From contig CM049311.1 in NCBI GenBank assembly GCA_026874595.1, positions 15,653,676-15,717,675 on the forward strand: a stretch of 64,000 nt of DNA, given 5' to 3'. Origin of the DNA: Sipunculus nudus. Its lineage: Eukaryota > Annelida > Sipuncula > Golfingiida > Sipunculidae. Positions 46,985 through 59,610 of this stretch are shown here, piece after piece (within the stretch, counting starts at the first letter, position 1; each line of letters opens with the position of its first letter). The notes under the pieces are model-generated. The model saw nothing but the letters and a program-made list of their open reading frames with translations, searched no databases and was not told where the DNA came from. The translations under genes and the position numbers were made by a program.

Positions 46985-49900
46985 TTATGTCACCATATGG
47001 GCCTCAGCATATCTCTGAGATACGTCCTTCCAGTTAACGACATTCCAGATGGCACTGACGTAATCAGGCCTCACGTTCTTGTACTGGAGGTAGTAAGCAT
47101 GCTCCCAAACATCAATACCGAACAGCGGTATCAGACCTGAAAAAAATGATAATAAAATAAAGGTTTGGTGCAAATTTAAATGATCCTACAAATGTGTAAG
47201 CATTTGCATTACCCAGGGCTCACACCAGGCTCCATAAGAAATATAAGAATTTTATAGGAGCACATGAAACAACAAGGGACCCATGGGTCACGGCACTCAG
47301 CTGAATTTGCCCCATGAGTTATGATAGAAATGTATAAAATCCTAGTATACAGAAAAGAGGTTAATATAGAGGTTAATATAGTTATAGTTAAAAAATAATG
47401 CAAATTTGGTAATATTATTAGTAAGTCTTTCCTGCATACAAATTTGCTTGTAAACCTATGCTAAATCCAGAAGGGGATTTAACTATCTCTAATAACACGT
47501 TTCATCTTCCTGATATGACATGATCATAGTACTAACTGTGAAGTCCAGAATCTGAGTAAGGCCTAAAAACAAACATATGATATATTCTATAGGCATTTCA
47601 ACATTTAATAGATCCATCGTCACTAAATATGAGAAAATAATAATATCAAATACAAAAGGTATTAAAATACTTATGAATATAAAACACAGTTCCACATGCA
47701 ACAAGAACAAATTATGGATAGGCTTCTGAGTTATATAAAATGTTGCATTTAATAATAGAAAGATAATCGTAATATAAATTTGTTATTTCTCAAATCATGT
47801 TAGATATATAGTCAGCTAAGCTAAAATTTAATTTTAAACAGTTTACCTGACAATCTTGTATGATTAGGGCACCATCATTATAACTGCCTAACAAAGGATC
47901 CTTCAGCTTTAAAAGAAATGATGCTGCAAGTATACATCATATCAGAAGTTTTATCATTATAATTTAATGTATAATTTTAATTCAATTTTTAGCAGTCCAA
48001 TGTTGCTCTCAACCATCTCAATTTTTATAAAGCAGACATTTGACAGAAATCATTTTATTACAAACTCTGCTGAGGCAGAGTTATAATGAATATATTTTTT
48101 TTTATTTTATAGATTAACTATACATTTGCAAGATATAATAAACCTTAAATTCAAATTGATCCAAAATTATCTATTTCATCATTATATTTGTAATTTGGCC
48201 CATATTATGTAAAATGATGGTCACACATTTAAATTTTTTTGCCTAAATGTTAGACTGAATTAAAAAGGATATTTTTACTTGAAATTACAAAAGAAAATTC
48301 CAAACAACATGGTGTCTTTACCCCATGGACCACTATATCAAACAAGTTTTGTACACTGGTGTGACAACAGGTTTTAAATTTAAATAACATGTTTCCATGT
48401 TTCATTTATTATTCCATGTTTCATTTTTTAATGGAATAAATAACTGGTAAAATTTGAAAAAAAAATCCCCTTTTCAAATCAAGTATACACATTTTGAAGG
48501 GATGGTAAATCATATAAACAACATCACCAATTCACCATGCTAATTATTAAAGATTTATCAACTTTTCTCATGTGCTTAGAATTTACCAAATTAAAAAAAA
48601 AAATTTCAGCTATTCTGTTGTTGACTAATGGGAATTTCTCACATCTGAACATTCCATACATCTCAAACATTGTTATATCATTTTGTGGACAAAAAATTAT
48701 ATAAGCACTTTTACCGAAATGTATCAACAGCCTCACTGTCTGGAAACAAAATCTAAATTTAAAATAGATATTATAACTTATTTATGGGACCTGTATGGAA
48801 CTTGTAACTGGTGGGGGAGAGAGGTGCCCATGCTGGCTCAGCTGGAAGCCCCCCAGACATATTACAAACAGCTTGCCTGGTTTGGGCCGGCCACTGACTC
48901 TACACTCTGCTTTGGGTAGACTTGATGTCAACAATACTTGACATGGCCTTTTCAAACTTGAATAAAAGCTTCAGTTTTTGATCAATTGATTTCAATTAAA
49001 GATTGCTGATTAAAGATTGTATCCTTAATGTTTACATGCTGTGAAAATACATGGTCAAATACAAATAAATGTGCCATGGTCAAAGTTGGGCAAATTTGAG
49101 GTTTTGATTTTCAATTTATGCTAATAACTTGAAAAATTTATAAAATGTTTATCTAATTACTTATATACAATCAAATCTTGATGAAAGTAGATGTGGTAGG
49201 ACAATGGTCCTCCTAGGGCCCTGCATTTCTGGTAGTGGAGGGCTAGTTTACATACAGGTAAAAAGTTAAGTTTATAGCTTCAAATATGCCAAAACAGAAA
49301 CAGGTTTTAATCAATATACATGAGGGAAAAAATGCAACTGTTACAAATCATATTAAAGAAGATATGTCTGAAATAATGTCTGCAATACAAAATCTCTGAT
49401 TGTGGTTTGGCCACCATATTGGATTTTTGGCGGTTGTGTAATTAAACAGGGACGGAGCCCTAAAAATTAAGCATGTTCTTGCTCTGATACTGTGCGCGAA
49501 AGAAAATCACTGATTGTGTTGTGGTGGCCATATTGGAATTCCGACAGGCCTGAAATTCAATAGATCTGGATTCCTCATAGGTATCAATCAACCCTGTGAA
49601 TATGAGAAATATCAAGCATATTCTTGTGATGATATCGCGTGTGAAAGAATGCATCACTGATGTACAGATGGAAGGACTGACACTGATCACTATAGGGCTT
49701 TTCAAGTGGGGCCCTAATAAAGTTGTATCCTTTAAAAAAGTCAACTTTTAACAGTTACAATGTTAAAGGAGAAAATGAATTTCCTGATGTTTTGACAAGG
49801 TACATACATGTTCAGGTCAAACACGTCTAAATATTACACAATATTAACCTGATTTCTGGCATGTGCATGGTTTTCACATAAGGCACTCTTGAAATGTCAG

Positions 49901-52876
49901 AAGAGGCTTTTGAACAGGTGCAAAACAGAGTTTTTTCCTTAATTTCTTGCAGGAACCAAGTCATAGTGATTGAGTTTTGGGTTCAGTAGGAGAACTTACG
50001 GACATTTAACATTATGATGAATTTTGGATTTGTAGGTTCAGCTGTTTAAAAAATGTGCACTCTTAATGGACGTCCGGCTGGCTGGACAAAGAGCAATCAT
50101 TATAGCAAAGATGACTTATAGTCATCTGAGCTATAAAATGTAGGAGTTACAGGAATGTGCAATGAAATTTAGGATAATAAAGGCGATTAGTCTAAACACT
50201 GGAAAATTTAGGAAATTACAAACACATTGTTTTAACAGGAAATATAGGAGTCCGAGTAAGCCTTAATTTATATTTTGCTTTATAATCTAGACAACAGGAT
50301 GCAAGTTTAAATAAATTTTTAACCAAACTGAGAAAACACATTCGGTAAATGACCATATTTATGTATTTTTTTAATGGTTTCATCTCTTATATGAATCTAA
50401 TAAGCTGACTTTATCTTAATATACACCAATAACTCAATTCTGATAAATTATATTTCAATTCCTGTGAATCCATAAAATTATGTGGTCATAAAATTTAGTA
50501 TTTCTCTTTCAGAAGCATCTTGTGGATATGGTTATTTCATGGCTTTCATACTGGTACAATCTCAGGTGTGTTGATCTAAGGTTTAAATGTGAAACTGAGT
50601 GTGAATGTAGCCACACAGTAATGTTTATGTTTTCATTAATTTCCTGATTTCCAGTTTTCCATGAACTTATGCACATATCAAACTGAGCTGTTGTGATCCA
50701 GTTTCATTTTACTGCCCCAATAACCTAGAAATAGGTTAAGGTTTAGCTCCACACACAGTATTTAAACCAACTTTGTCCAAACTCATCACAAGCACTCATG
50801 CTCCATTTAACACTGACCCGTTGTTGCTTGGAGTGGATCTTGGTTGGCACACTGGGCAATCTGCAAGTTCTGTGTGCTGGCATCGTAGCCCAGCCATGCC
50901 CATCCAGACCCCTGTACCCCTACTGCAGCAGCAGTCATCTGGGCTTTTAGGTTATCAAAGGAACCAAATTCATGCTTGATGGCATCTAACACATCACCTA
51001 TTATAACAAAAATGTAAAAGGTATCACTACCATTATGGCCTCCTAAAGGTTAATTACGATATGACTTTTTGCAGAATTTCTAAAGCATGAATTTTCTCAT
51101 CGTGTAGTGGTGTTTATGCATACAGAGACTTCTTTAAATTTAACTTGTAAACAAATTTGTTAGCTTTGAAATTCCACTGATATTCACACAGTTTCAACCA
51201 CGAACCTTTAAACAAATGAAGACTGAATTAATATCATATGGGATCATAATATTAACAAGAATTCAAGGCAAATGTGAATAGAAAATTCTTCATAAAAAAT
51301 AAACATTCCTGAAATCCTCACTTAATATTTTCATTCAGCATTTCTTTATATATTGCAGAAAAGCCTTCAGAGTTGTCAGAGTTTAAATTTCAACAAGATT
51401 TAAGTGCAAGTCATGCTCTATGGGTTATAAAATTATTCAACAAGCATTTTTTTCTTTTTTTCATATGAAAGAACTTTTAAACCATCAAAAAATAAAATTT
51501 CCTCATTTCCTTGAGGCACTGTAAAGATTCAAAATTCACAATTTCTGAAGCACTTTAATTTCACGCAAAAACTTTCACAACTTTCATTAATTTAAGGGCA
51601 TATAAAATTTGCAGACAATCTGTGTATAGCATGCTACTCTCCTACCTTTTGGCTCACCACCACCGTTTGGCGACATGTTCTGCCAGAAAATGGAGTGGTT
51701 GATATGTCCTCCCCCATTGAACTTCAAGGCAGGCTGGAGTGCAATGACAGCAGCAACATCTCCTGAACACAAAGAAATTAACTTGATCAGTAAACTTACA
51801 ATATTACTCATTATAAACTCCAATGCTGCACGTCAGGATACTATTAAAAAGCTATTTATGAAACACCAATTTGTTGAAATATATAAGAAAATAGTATAAA
51901 TGACTAAATAAAAAAGTGATACTCTCTTTGAATTTTTATAGTTTTAGTGACATCTTCATTTTTATATAGTTTTTGGTTGATTCACCAATACAATGTAGAT
52001 TTGGCTCAGCAGTTGTCAGTTTTGTACAGAAAAATAATTTCATCCAAGAGCAAAGTACATATATCATATTTCAAAGCATTTTTTGTATAAATTTTTGATA
52101 TCCTGAAACTTTTGTGTTAATCTTTACTCCATTTTCCGAAAAAAGTATAATACTCTTCAAAAAGTGTATAAAGAAGCAGCTCTGATAACTATATCAGTAC
52201 TCCATAAAAGAAAAAACAAGGGACCCATGGGTCATGGCGCTCAGCTGATTGTGTTTGGACCATAAATGTTTCTCCATTGTGATACTATATTGAGTCGATA
52301 AAGCTTATCAATATCATGGACATGTTGGGCTATTATAAAGGAATGTAATGTAATATGTGAGTAAATAATAAATGAAATAGCCTGACTGATGGATTTATAG
52401 AGTAAAATATAGTGGTTTATTTTTTATTTATTTAGGAAGAGTTGAAAATTGCGATATATCTGAGCAAATATGAATGCAATGACAGCAGTAATAAGCAGTA
52501 GTAGAATGATGAATAGGCTATTTGTTGAAGGATCTATAGTGTATGGAAGTCTGCAAGATTTCAATTTGACAGATATGATGTTATGATTTACTATGCTGAT
52601 GAGGGGATTTATGAATTTGTGACTGTATCACATAATATCTCTTCAGTCTTGACAATGTACATTATTTTGATGCCTACTATGTCTACATATTACACAATTT
52701 GACATAATTTCTGGCAGGTACCTTTGGATGAATAGTTATACAAAATATTAAATTATGAATATATCTGATTCATCTTGTTCTTGTTTACTGAGGCTGACAT
52801 TGGGATGGGGTTCAGAGAAGGGAACAGTGAGGGCAGCTATGAGGTGGATGTAGAGAGAAAAGGAGAGAGAGAGAAG

Positions 52877-52908
<32 letters not shown>

Positions 52909-53605
52909 CAGAGAGGTGGGGTGGAGCATTCAACAGTACTTAAACACCTGGAAGGTTAAACTCTGAAATATTATGAAAAGATCGGAAAAGATAATCTTGG
53001 CCATGGTTGGTTGATATGATTAAAGAAATTGTTGCAAATAATATTTTGAGATCTGTCCATGTGTTTCCATTGGTTACCTTTTTGATAAGCTGTTGACAGT
53101 TCAACAGTTTAAAGATTTGTTTAATGAGATCACATTATTTTAATAAACCTATTTTCTATTTTATCATATGTATACAGTAGCCATAAAGTCCCCACTTTAC
53201 AGGTGGAAGGATTGACGGGGGAGGGGGTTATGATGGGAGTTACAACGCCTCAGTATTTCTGTATATATTATCTTTAATTATTAAATTTTGTGGAATAGCA
53301 ATAGAACTATTGTTCACATTGCAAAAGAGCAAGGACTCTATGGGGTGGGGGAAGGGGATGGTGGGAATTACAGCACCCTTGCATATTCATACAGGATATT
53401 AAATTTAATTCAAGTGCTTACAGAGAAAAATGTTTATTCATAATTATTAAATATTTAAGCAGGCAGAAAGGTGGAGAAACAAAGCAAATCATTTTAATTC
53501 CCATTCTACTGAGCCAGGAAAAATTAACAATATTTGCCTTTATTCCTTTTTTTCAATTCATCATTTTTTCCAGGTTTAAAAAATGTAACTACACATTTAC
53601 AGTAT

Positions 53606-53647
<42 letters not shown>

Positions 53648-53778
53648 TATTTCAGTTGATTCACATTTCTAAATTGCTTCAACATTCATAGCTAATTATT
53701 CTGGTTTATAGTACCTGTCAACAGAATGGGGTGCAGGGAGAATGGGAGGCTTAGGGGTGAGAGAGAATGGGAGAGAAA

Positions 53779-53809
<31 letters not shown>

Positions 53810-56800
53810 CAGGGAGAGTGAGCTAGACTGTCAGGGAGAGAGAGAGAGCATAAGAGAGAGAGATAGACTACCAGAGAGAGAGAGAGAGAGAGAGGCTCTC
53901 TGGTAATTACTGCCTGACCCAGCCTGACCCAGACAATCACAGAGGCAGTGGCTAGGTCAGAAGTTGAACCTGTTATGTAATACTGCCCAAGCACAAATTT
54001 CACTGACTTGATATAACAGTCAAGACATATGGTGCTTGAAAACTTGAATGACATCTAATTTTTGATCAATTGGTTTCAACTTTCAGATTTTAACAGATGA
54101 AATGCTTATGTGTACATGCTGTGAAAATTAAATCCACAGCACTAACACTAGTAACAGGAAATAAATGTCCACTGTTAGTCATGTTAATTATCATGCATGC
54201 TTTTTACAAAGGAGTTAACTGTTATTCAATAATTTCAGGTATTAGTACCACTAGCACAAATGATATGAGATTTAAACTATTCATTAAAAATTAATTGGAA
54301 TTTTTGGCAAAATATAATTTAAATGAAAAAATATTAACAGTAACATTTGAAAAGATTTCTTTTAATAATATAAATGAAATAAATGATTAAAATAAAATTA
54401 TAAAATATATTCATGAATGCATAAATGAAAACATTTTGAAAGTATTTGCACTCAAATTCTTTCTTTTTACCTGTATTAGTATTTGTATTAATTTTCATTA
54501 TTGAAATATTGAATTTTTTTAAATCATATTTGAATACAATTATTAAGTATTCACTCAAGGTCTCATATTTATTCAGTTTCAGTCGAACAACACTGTTGAG
54601 GATCCAGAATATACAAAGTTCACAAATTTTAATAAAGATTTTAACTCGTGACCTGGTCTTATGGCTTTAATTTATAAAAAAAACATTCATTTTGAATACT
54701 TTCACATCACTGTCAAGACACTTATGACAATTATTAACATTACAGACATCATAATGAGAACTTGTCTTTAAGACCTGATATTTTTATCACATTTTAAAAA
54801 TTTTATTTTTTTTTTTAAATTTGTATCAGAAAAAAAAAGAAAATAATCTCTACTACGAAACTAATACATGTGTTCAAAATAACCCAAGGATCAAAACAAA
54901 CCAATTTATTATACAAGGAGCAAACTGGAGTTGGGAATGTTTATTAAGTGAAATAAAGATATCATAAATTTAAATTATGATTATTTACCCAGTATCATGC
55001 AACAGCTGATACAGCCATGAGTCTGAATATTATTATTCAAACATATTGATATCTTTAATGAGCACTTGTCTGAGTATTTTTTTTAATTTTTGACATATTT
55101 CATTTTTTTTTAAATTTTGTAATAAAAAAAACCCTAACAAATTAAACACCTGGGAAAAACCTGGAAATTTAGAATATTTAATATGATCAAATGCATCCTT
55201 GTCTATCATTAACTTGCTTCACATAATCCCTTATAGTAAACAACAATTTTATTTAATTATTCAATTTTCATTTTTATGATTGAAATTAAAAAATACCCAA
55301 TGGTGATTGCATGGTGTCATTTGAAATATATTTTTAGCAATCCATGAAAGATCCATAAAACATCAGTTATTGCAAGGTCCCTGTTACTCATTAACCATAA
55401 AATTTCTTTTCCATTTATTTTTCGTAAAGTTGTAATTGTAAACCAATAATTTTTTAAAATTATTGTTTATTGTTATGTTTTTGGCCAAACAATTACAAGA
55501 GGAGGGGGGTTGAATAGCTATATCCAGCTGAGGCCACCCAAGAGCTGGCTGGCTGGAGTATATGCCTTGCTTCAAGCATGAAAGGTCAATATGGGGACAT
55601 ATAGAGGGGCAGCCTAGGTGTGACATGTCTCATAAAAAATGTAATAAAAGCTACAGTTTTTAGTCAATTCCTTTCAAATTTCAGAATTTAGAAGTTGAAA
55701 TCCTTACGTGTGCATGATATGAAAATTAAACCAACATTACTTACAGGGAAAAAACGTGCCATGCCCAAAGTTGGGCAAAATTTTAGGTATTTATTTCTTA
55801 TTTATGCGAATAACTTATAAAATTTGAAAAATTCAAATCTATTTTTCAGTATACAATTGAATCTTGGTTAAATGGACTAATATCTCTGAAAAGAATTCTC
55901 TAGCTTCAGCCATTCTTATGTTGAGTAAATATATTTCCTGATTTTTTATGAGGTGCATTATGTTCCAGCCCATAACTTCAACAAATTACACAATACTGAC
56001 CTAATTTTTGGTATGTACATAGAAAATGTATGGAAGAATATGCATATTCACTATGATCAAAATCAGATCAGTGGTTTTGATATTAGGCAGCCTTATATTG
56101 TAATGTTTTTTTATGGAAAATGGAGGTTTTCCCTTAATATCTTGAAGGAACGAAGTCCTAATGACCCAATTTTCAGTATGGTAGGAGATTTTGGGGACAT
56201 CTAACAGTAGGCCAAATTTCGGATTTGTAGGTCTAACGGTTTCAAAACGTGCCAGTTTAACGGACGGACGGACAGACAGCCGACGGACAAAGGACCACGA
56301 CTATAGCTCAGATGACTTATAGTCAGCTGAGCTAAAGAACAATCATTGATTATTCTTGGGATTCTGTGGAACTGGGAACTTTCTCTGAATAAACAGACTC
56401 ATGTTTCAGCTGCAGCACAAATAATGGCTACTGGCCCTTAAGGTGGCAAGACTGGTCAAAATCCTAAAAATTGGTGTTTTTTCAATAAAAGGTATACGTA
56501 ATATTGAATACTGGGCGAATCTAATGCAGCTGAACACATTTTGGGTCGCCTGGTGCATTTTGTGGAAAAGGGTGATTTCTATTCAGTAAACACCAAGATG
56601 TTATGACAGGGTGTTTGTAAACTAACTACAGCCCTGCCACAGGCCTGTCAATCACTCTGCCCCAAGCCATCACCTGGGTCATTCAGCCAATCGCGAGGTG
56701 CAAGTGTTTAATTAATGCATGGGCCAAGTACCTCCGTGGCAAGAACTGACAGTCGACGTTTGATAGCCCAATCTAATTAGCTGAGCATACAACTGATAAG

Positions 56801-59610
56801 CGTTGGAGAGCAACCCTAACTCTAGCTAATTAGTGTGCAAACAAACCCGTCATTGTGAATGATCTGTTAGTGTCATTGGCCTTTCTGTCTTTTTTTCGGG
56901 TGTGTTACATCGAAACACAAATTTTCACTTGACATCATGTTATTTCTGCTATATCGTAAGCCTATCGACAGATACGTATAATTACTTTATAAAAAGCTGC
57001 TTCATATCCCAACCATAACGTCTATGATATCCATACTGTCAATACCGCAACAAATAATATTACGCCACTACCAAACGAAACTACGATGGGCCGACGACGC
57101 AAATCCCAAATGCCACTTGAAAAACGCTCTGCCGCCTGTGGTTCTGGCATACGTTAGAGCCATGTATCCTGGGCAAGTGAAGGAAAAACTGAAACAAAGT
57201 CAGGTCAGGTAGGGGGGGCCAGTCGTGCCACCTTAAATCACATTTTCGTCTGTAGCTACATACCTCTGCTTTGAGCTTCTGCTATCTTCTCCTCTGTAGC
57301 ATTGAGATTATTAACATAGGTCTGGTGATGTTTGGTGTAATGCAGCTTCATGATATCAGCAGAGATGTAAGGTTCTAAGGCATTGAAGTCATACGGCAGA
57401 TCAGGCAGAGTGTGTGCTGCTCTGGCACTTGCACATCCAAAAACTCCAGCATGGCTTGCAGCTCTGAAAAAAATAAATTAGAAATCTATATCCTATAGTG
57501 AAGAATGCAAGCCTCCACCAAGTGTGTGTGTGTGTGGGGGTCCCTATTGTAGGATGCTCCAAATACATTGTTTGCATTCACTTATTCAGCCCATAATACC
57601 AGATTCCTTCATGCATAAGTGGCTTTACATTTGTGAATACTTGTTGAGGATGTTTCTGAATCTGGATCATGGGCCACATCCACACCAAAATCAAATTGGT
57701 TCTTCCCATTTCTGAAATGCCCTGAAAATGTCATTTGGTTCTGTTCATGATTGCGCAAGTTATATCGTGAACAAACCCACAAACATACACACACAAACAG
57801 GGATGAATGAATACCCTCCTGGCAGACCCTTATCTTATGTTGGATAATTATCAAATTCTATCATCCTTTGAATAAATCCATACATCTAATCTTAATAGTA
57901 TAGTTCACTGCAGCAAATACAAAATCATTTCTTTTTATCAAGTTGCCATTACCATAGTTAAATAACATATTTAAACAATGGGTTTATGTTTGGGCCAAAT
58001 GCTGAATTAGGTGCAAGCAACTTTATCTGCAGCTGATCTAGTATTTAACATGTTCTTCATAAAAAATAACATGATTTATATTTGATTGGGTCCCACATAT
58101 TCAGAAAACTTAGTGCTTATTAATGTTTAACTTGAAATATTTTTTTTCACTGAAACTCAGTTCCTTAGAGAGCTAGTATGAAATAATAACATGATGTTTA
58201 TAATAGTGTTCTTCTCTTTAAATAATACAAGTAAGGACATGATTCTGTTATTAAATTTCGCAAGTCATGTATACAGGTATTCTTCTTTCCAAAAGTATTA
58301 TATGTGCAAATTAATGTACTTTATATATTAAAACACTAATAAATACAAGACATATTTAATAACAATTAATAATTGAACTCATTTCCACAAGCTTATTAAT
58401 TCTGCAGTTTATGAACAAAGTATCAAATCTATTTTCTACCGAACACTGATTTTTTTCATGTCCTTTTTTTATTTTAGCCACATCAAAAGTTACGAGTGGT
58501 GAGTTTAAAATGTCTAGCATTTAATGCCGTTTTTTTCTTTAGGTTGCATAACTTCACTAACTGTGCTTTGTTTAATGTTTATTAATTTTTAATAGAACCC
58601 AAATTATAATGTATGTCACAGGGCCAAAGTATATATACAAAAACTGTAAACTATAAAGTCATGGTACAGTGATTTTATTTTAATCTGACAGTGACTGTGA
58701 TAACAGATATAGTGAAACCGACTGATACTACTATAACTAGTGACAGTGATAAACTGAGCCTGATTTTAACTATGGTCCGTTCCAGCACCCCTGTCCACCT
58801 GTTTTTTCGTGATTATTTTTTTGATAATCAAAGAACGTCCAAACTTTTTGATCTTAGGGCAGAAAGATGAAAAAGCGTAATTAACTATTATGGAAATAAT
58901 AGCATACCTTATGTCATATATTTCTGTAAACAATTTAAAAGCATTTTATGAGTAACAAGTCTACTCTAGTGACATCGTGCCACTAATCTGTGAAATGGGC
59001 ATACCAGGGATTAATGATGACATCATAATGGACGTGACGTACTTTAGAGGCGCCCATATTTAATGGGACCAATAATCAAGAGCTCCCGACCCCTGTTTAC
59101 AGCGAGACTTGTATTCTCCGCGTGCATGCGCTTCACTGTTACGTCACATTACTTTATATCCATATCCAAGGAGGATAAACAATGGCCACTTATTAGGGAC
59201 GCCATGAACCACGGATATATATGAGATATGTCAACCAGGCCGTAAAGTGAATAATATTTATATTTTGAGTAGGTAAGGTACCAAAAATTACGCTTTTGCC
59301 TCTTTATGCCATTTATTATTTTACAAGTTTGTCTTATGTACAGATAATCGCGAAAAAACAGGTGGACAGGGGTGCTGGAACGGACTATAATACAAGCATT
59401 ATAGTTTATACTTTATATTATAAGAACCAAGAGAGGCAAAACTGAAATACATGTGAATGGGGAACGCCAGTTTACAGATGATTAACCGTTCTTTTTAACA
59501 ATGACATTTCTGTTACAAAATAAAGCGATGTTTAATTAAATACAAGACTGCGGTTTAACCCTTTTCTCACAGCCATACCTGTGCAGGGTTCTTGCTGTCA
59601 AGGAAAGCAT
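46985..59610 (-). CDS. SOD2: Superoxide dismutase [Mn], mitochondrial, complete, 5 coding exons
   Basis: Coding exons on the minus strand: 59610-59579, 57463-57264, 51762-51646, 50997-50818, 47136-46985 (stop TAA 46987-46985). All have GT-AG borders and join in frame to 681 nt = 226 residues, the usual size. Residues 1-26 ([17 protein letters not shown]...) are Arg- and Ala-rich without acids, a mitochondrial import sequence. The mature part begins near [15 protein letters not shown]. The metal ligands are H52 (LHYTKHH), H100 (HINHSIFW), D185 and H189 (DVWEHAYY); the second-shell Gln of NQDPL is Q169. GGGHINH and [16 protein letters not shown] are Fe/Mn-SOD signatures, and the sequence around the active site is of the manganese type. 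The enzyme converts superoxide to hydrogen peroxide and oxygen in the mitochondrial matrix as a homotetramer. Introns 2 and 4 hold P-elements; introns 1 and 2 hold TIR elements. No defect was seen. Confidence 0.97.
47268..50132 (-). mobile_element. P-element copy 4, in SOD2 intron 4
   Basis: Read on the minus strand, it starts at 50132 with agctcagatgactataagtc (family 5' palindrome) and has the 'ttgcccaactttgaccatgg' core phrase (complement near 49070-49095). It ends with GACCCATGGGTC at 47289-47278 and CCTTGTT. About 2.9 kb. AT-rich interior without coding capacity. Confidence 0.7.
52853..52917. repeat. GA-rich microsatellite
   Basis: (GA)n with AAG and AC interruptions, inside P-element copy 5. 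The open frames across it on both strands are low-complexity artefacts. Confidence 0.9.
53609..53644. repeat. (AT)18 microsatellite
   Basis: Perfect AT run of 36 bp inside P-element copy 5. Confidence 0.95.
53758..53894. repeat. GA-rich microsatellite
   Basis: About 137 bp of (GA)n with short interruptions, inside P-element copy 5. The minus-strand 120-aa Ser/Leu-rich frame over it is a low-complexity artefact. Confidence 0.9.
56442..57232. mobile_element. 791-bp TIR element with TTAA target duplication, SOD2 intron 2
   Basis: TTAA stands on both sides (56438-56441 and 57233-57236). The ends are inverted repeats GGTGGCA(A/C)GACTGG(T/C)C, two mismatches in 16. TTAA duplication is the hallmark of the piggyBac group, but the tip GGTGG is not the usual piggyBac CCY start, so the superfamily is open. 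No transposase: the only frame of note (57024-57212, 62 codons) is unrecognisable. Its right end is 27 bp from the SOD2 exon 2 splice donor (intron side, 57263). Confidence 0.75.
58773..59387. mobile_element. 615-bp MITE with 44-bp terminal inverted repeats, SOD2 intron 1
   Basis: Left end 58773-58816 (TGGTCCGTTCCAGCACCCCT, then gtccacctgttttttcgtgattat) is complementary to 59344-59387 with two mismatches. Flanking TA on both sides (58771-58772, 59388-59389) fits a TA target duplication as in Tc1/mariner elements. Further complementary stretches inside ('aaaagcgtaatt' near 58870, 'aattacgctttt' near 59287) extend the foldback. No open frame. Confidence 0.85.

Larger units (their letters stand above)
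52213..56333 (-). mobile_element. P-element copy 5, in SOD2 intron 2, microsatellite-rich
   Basis: Read on the minus strand, the 29-bp imperfect palindrome occupies 56333-56305, then tccgtcggctgtctgtccgt simple sequence (56285-56260). The core has 'tccgaaatttggcctactgt' and 'aattgggtcattaggacttc'. The 3' end has GACCCATGGGTC at 52233-52222 and CCTTGTTTTTT. The interior holds two GA-rich tracts and an (AT)18 run. About 4.1 kb, the longest of the five copies. Confidence 0.75.

Noticed and set aside
53692-54054. 120-codon minus-strand Ser/Leu-rich frame
   Set aside because: It is the translation of (GA)n microsatellite DNA.
57024-57212. 62-codon frame inside the TTAA-flanked element as a transposase remnant
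   Set aside because: No DDE/D motif or recognisable transposase sequence; ends lack splice signals.
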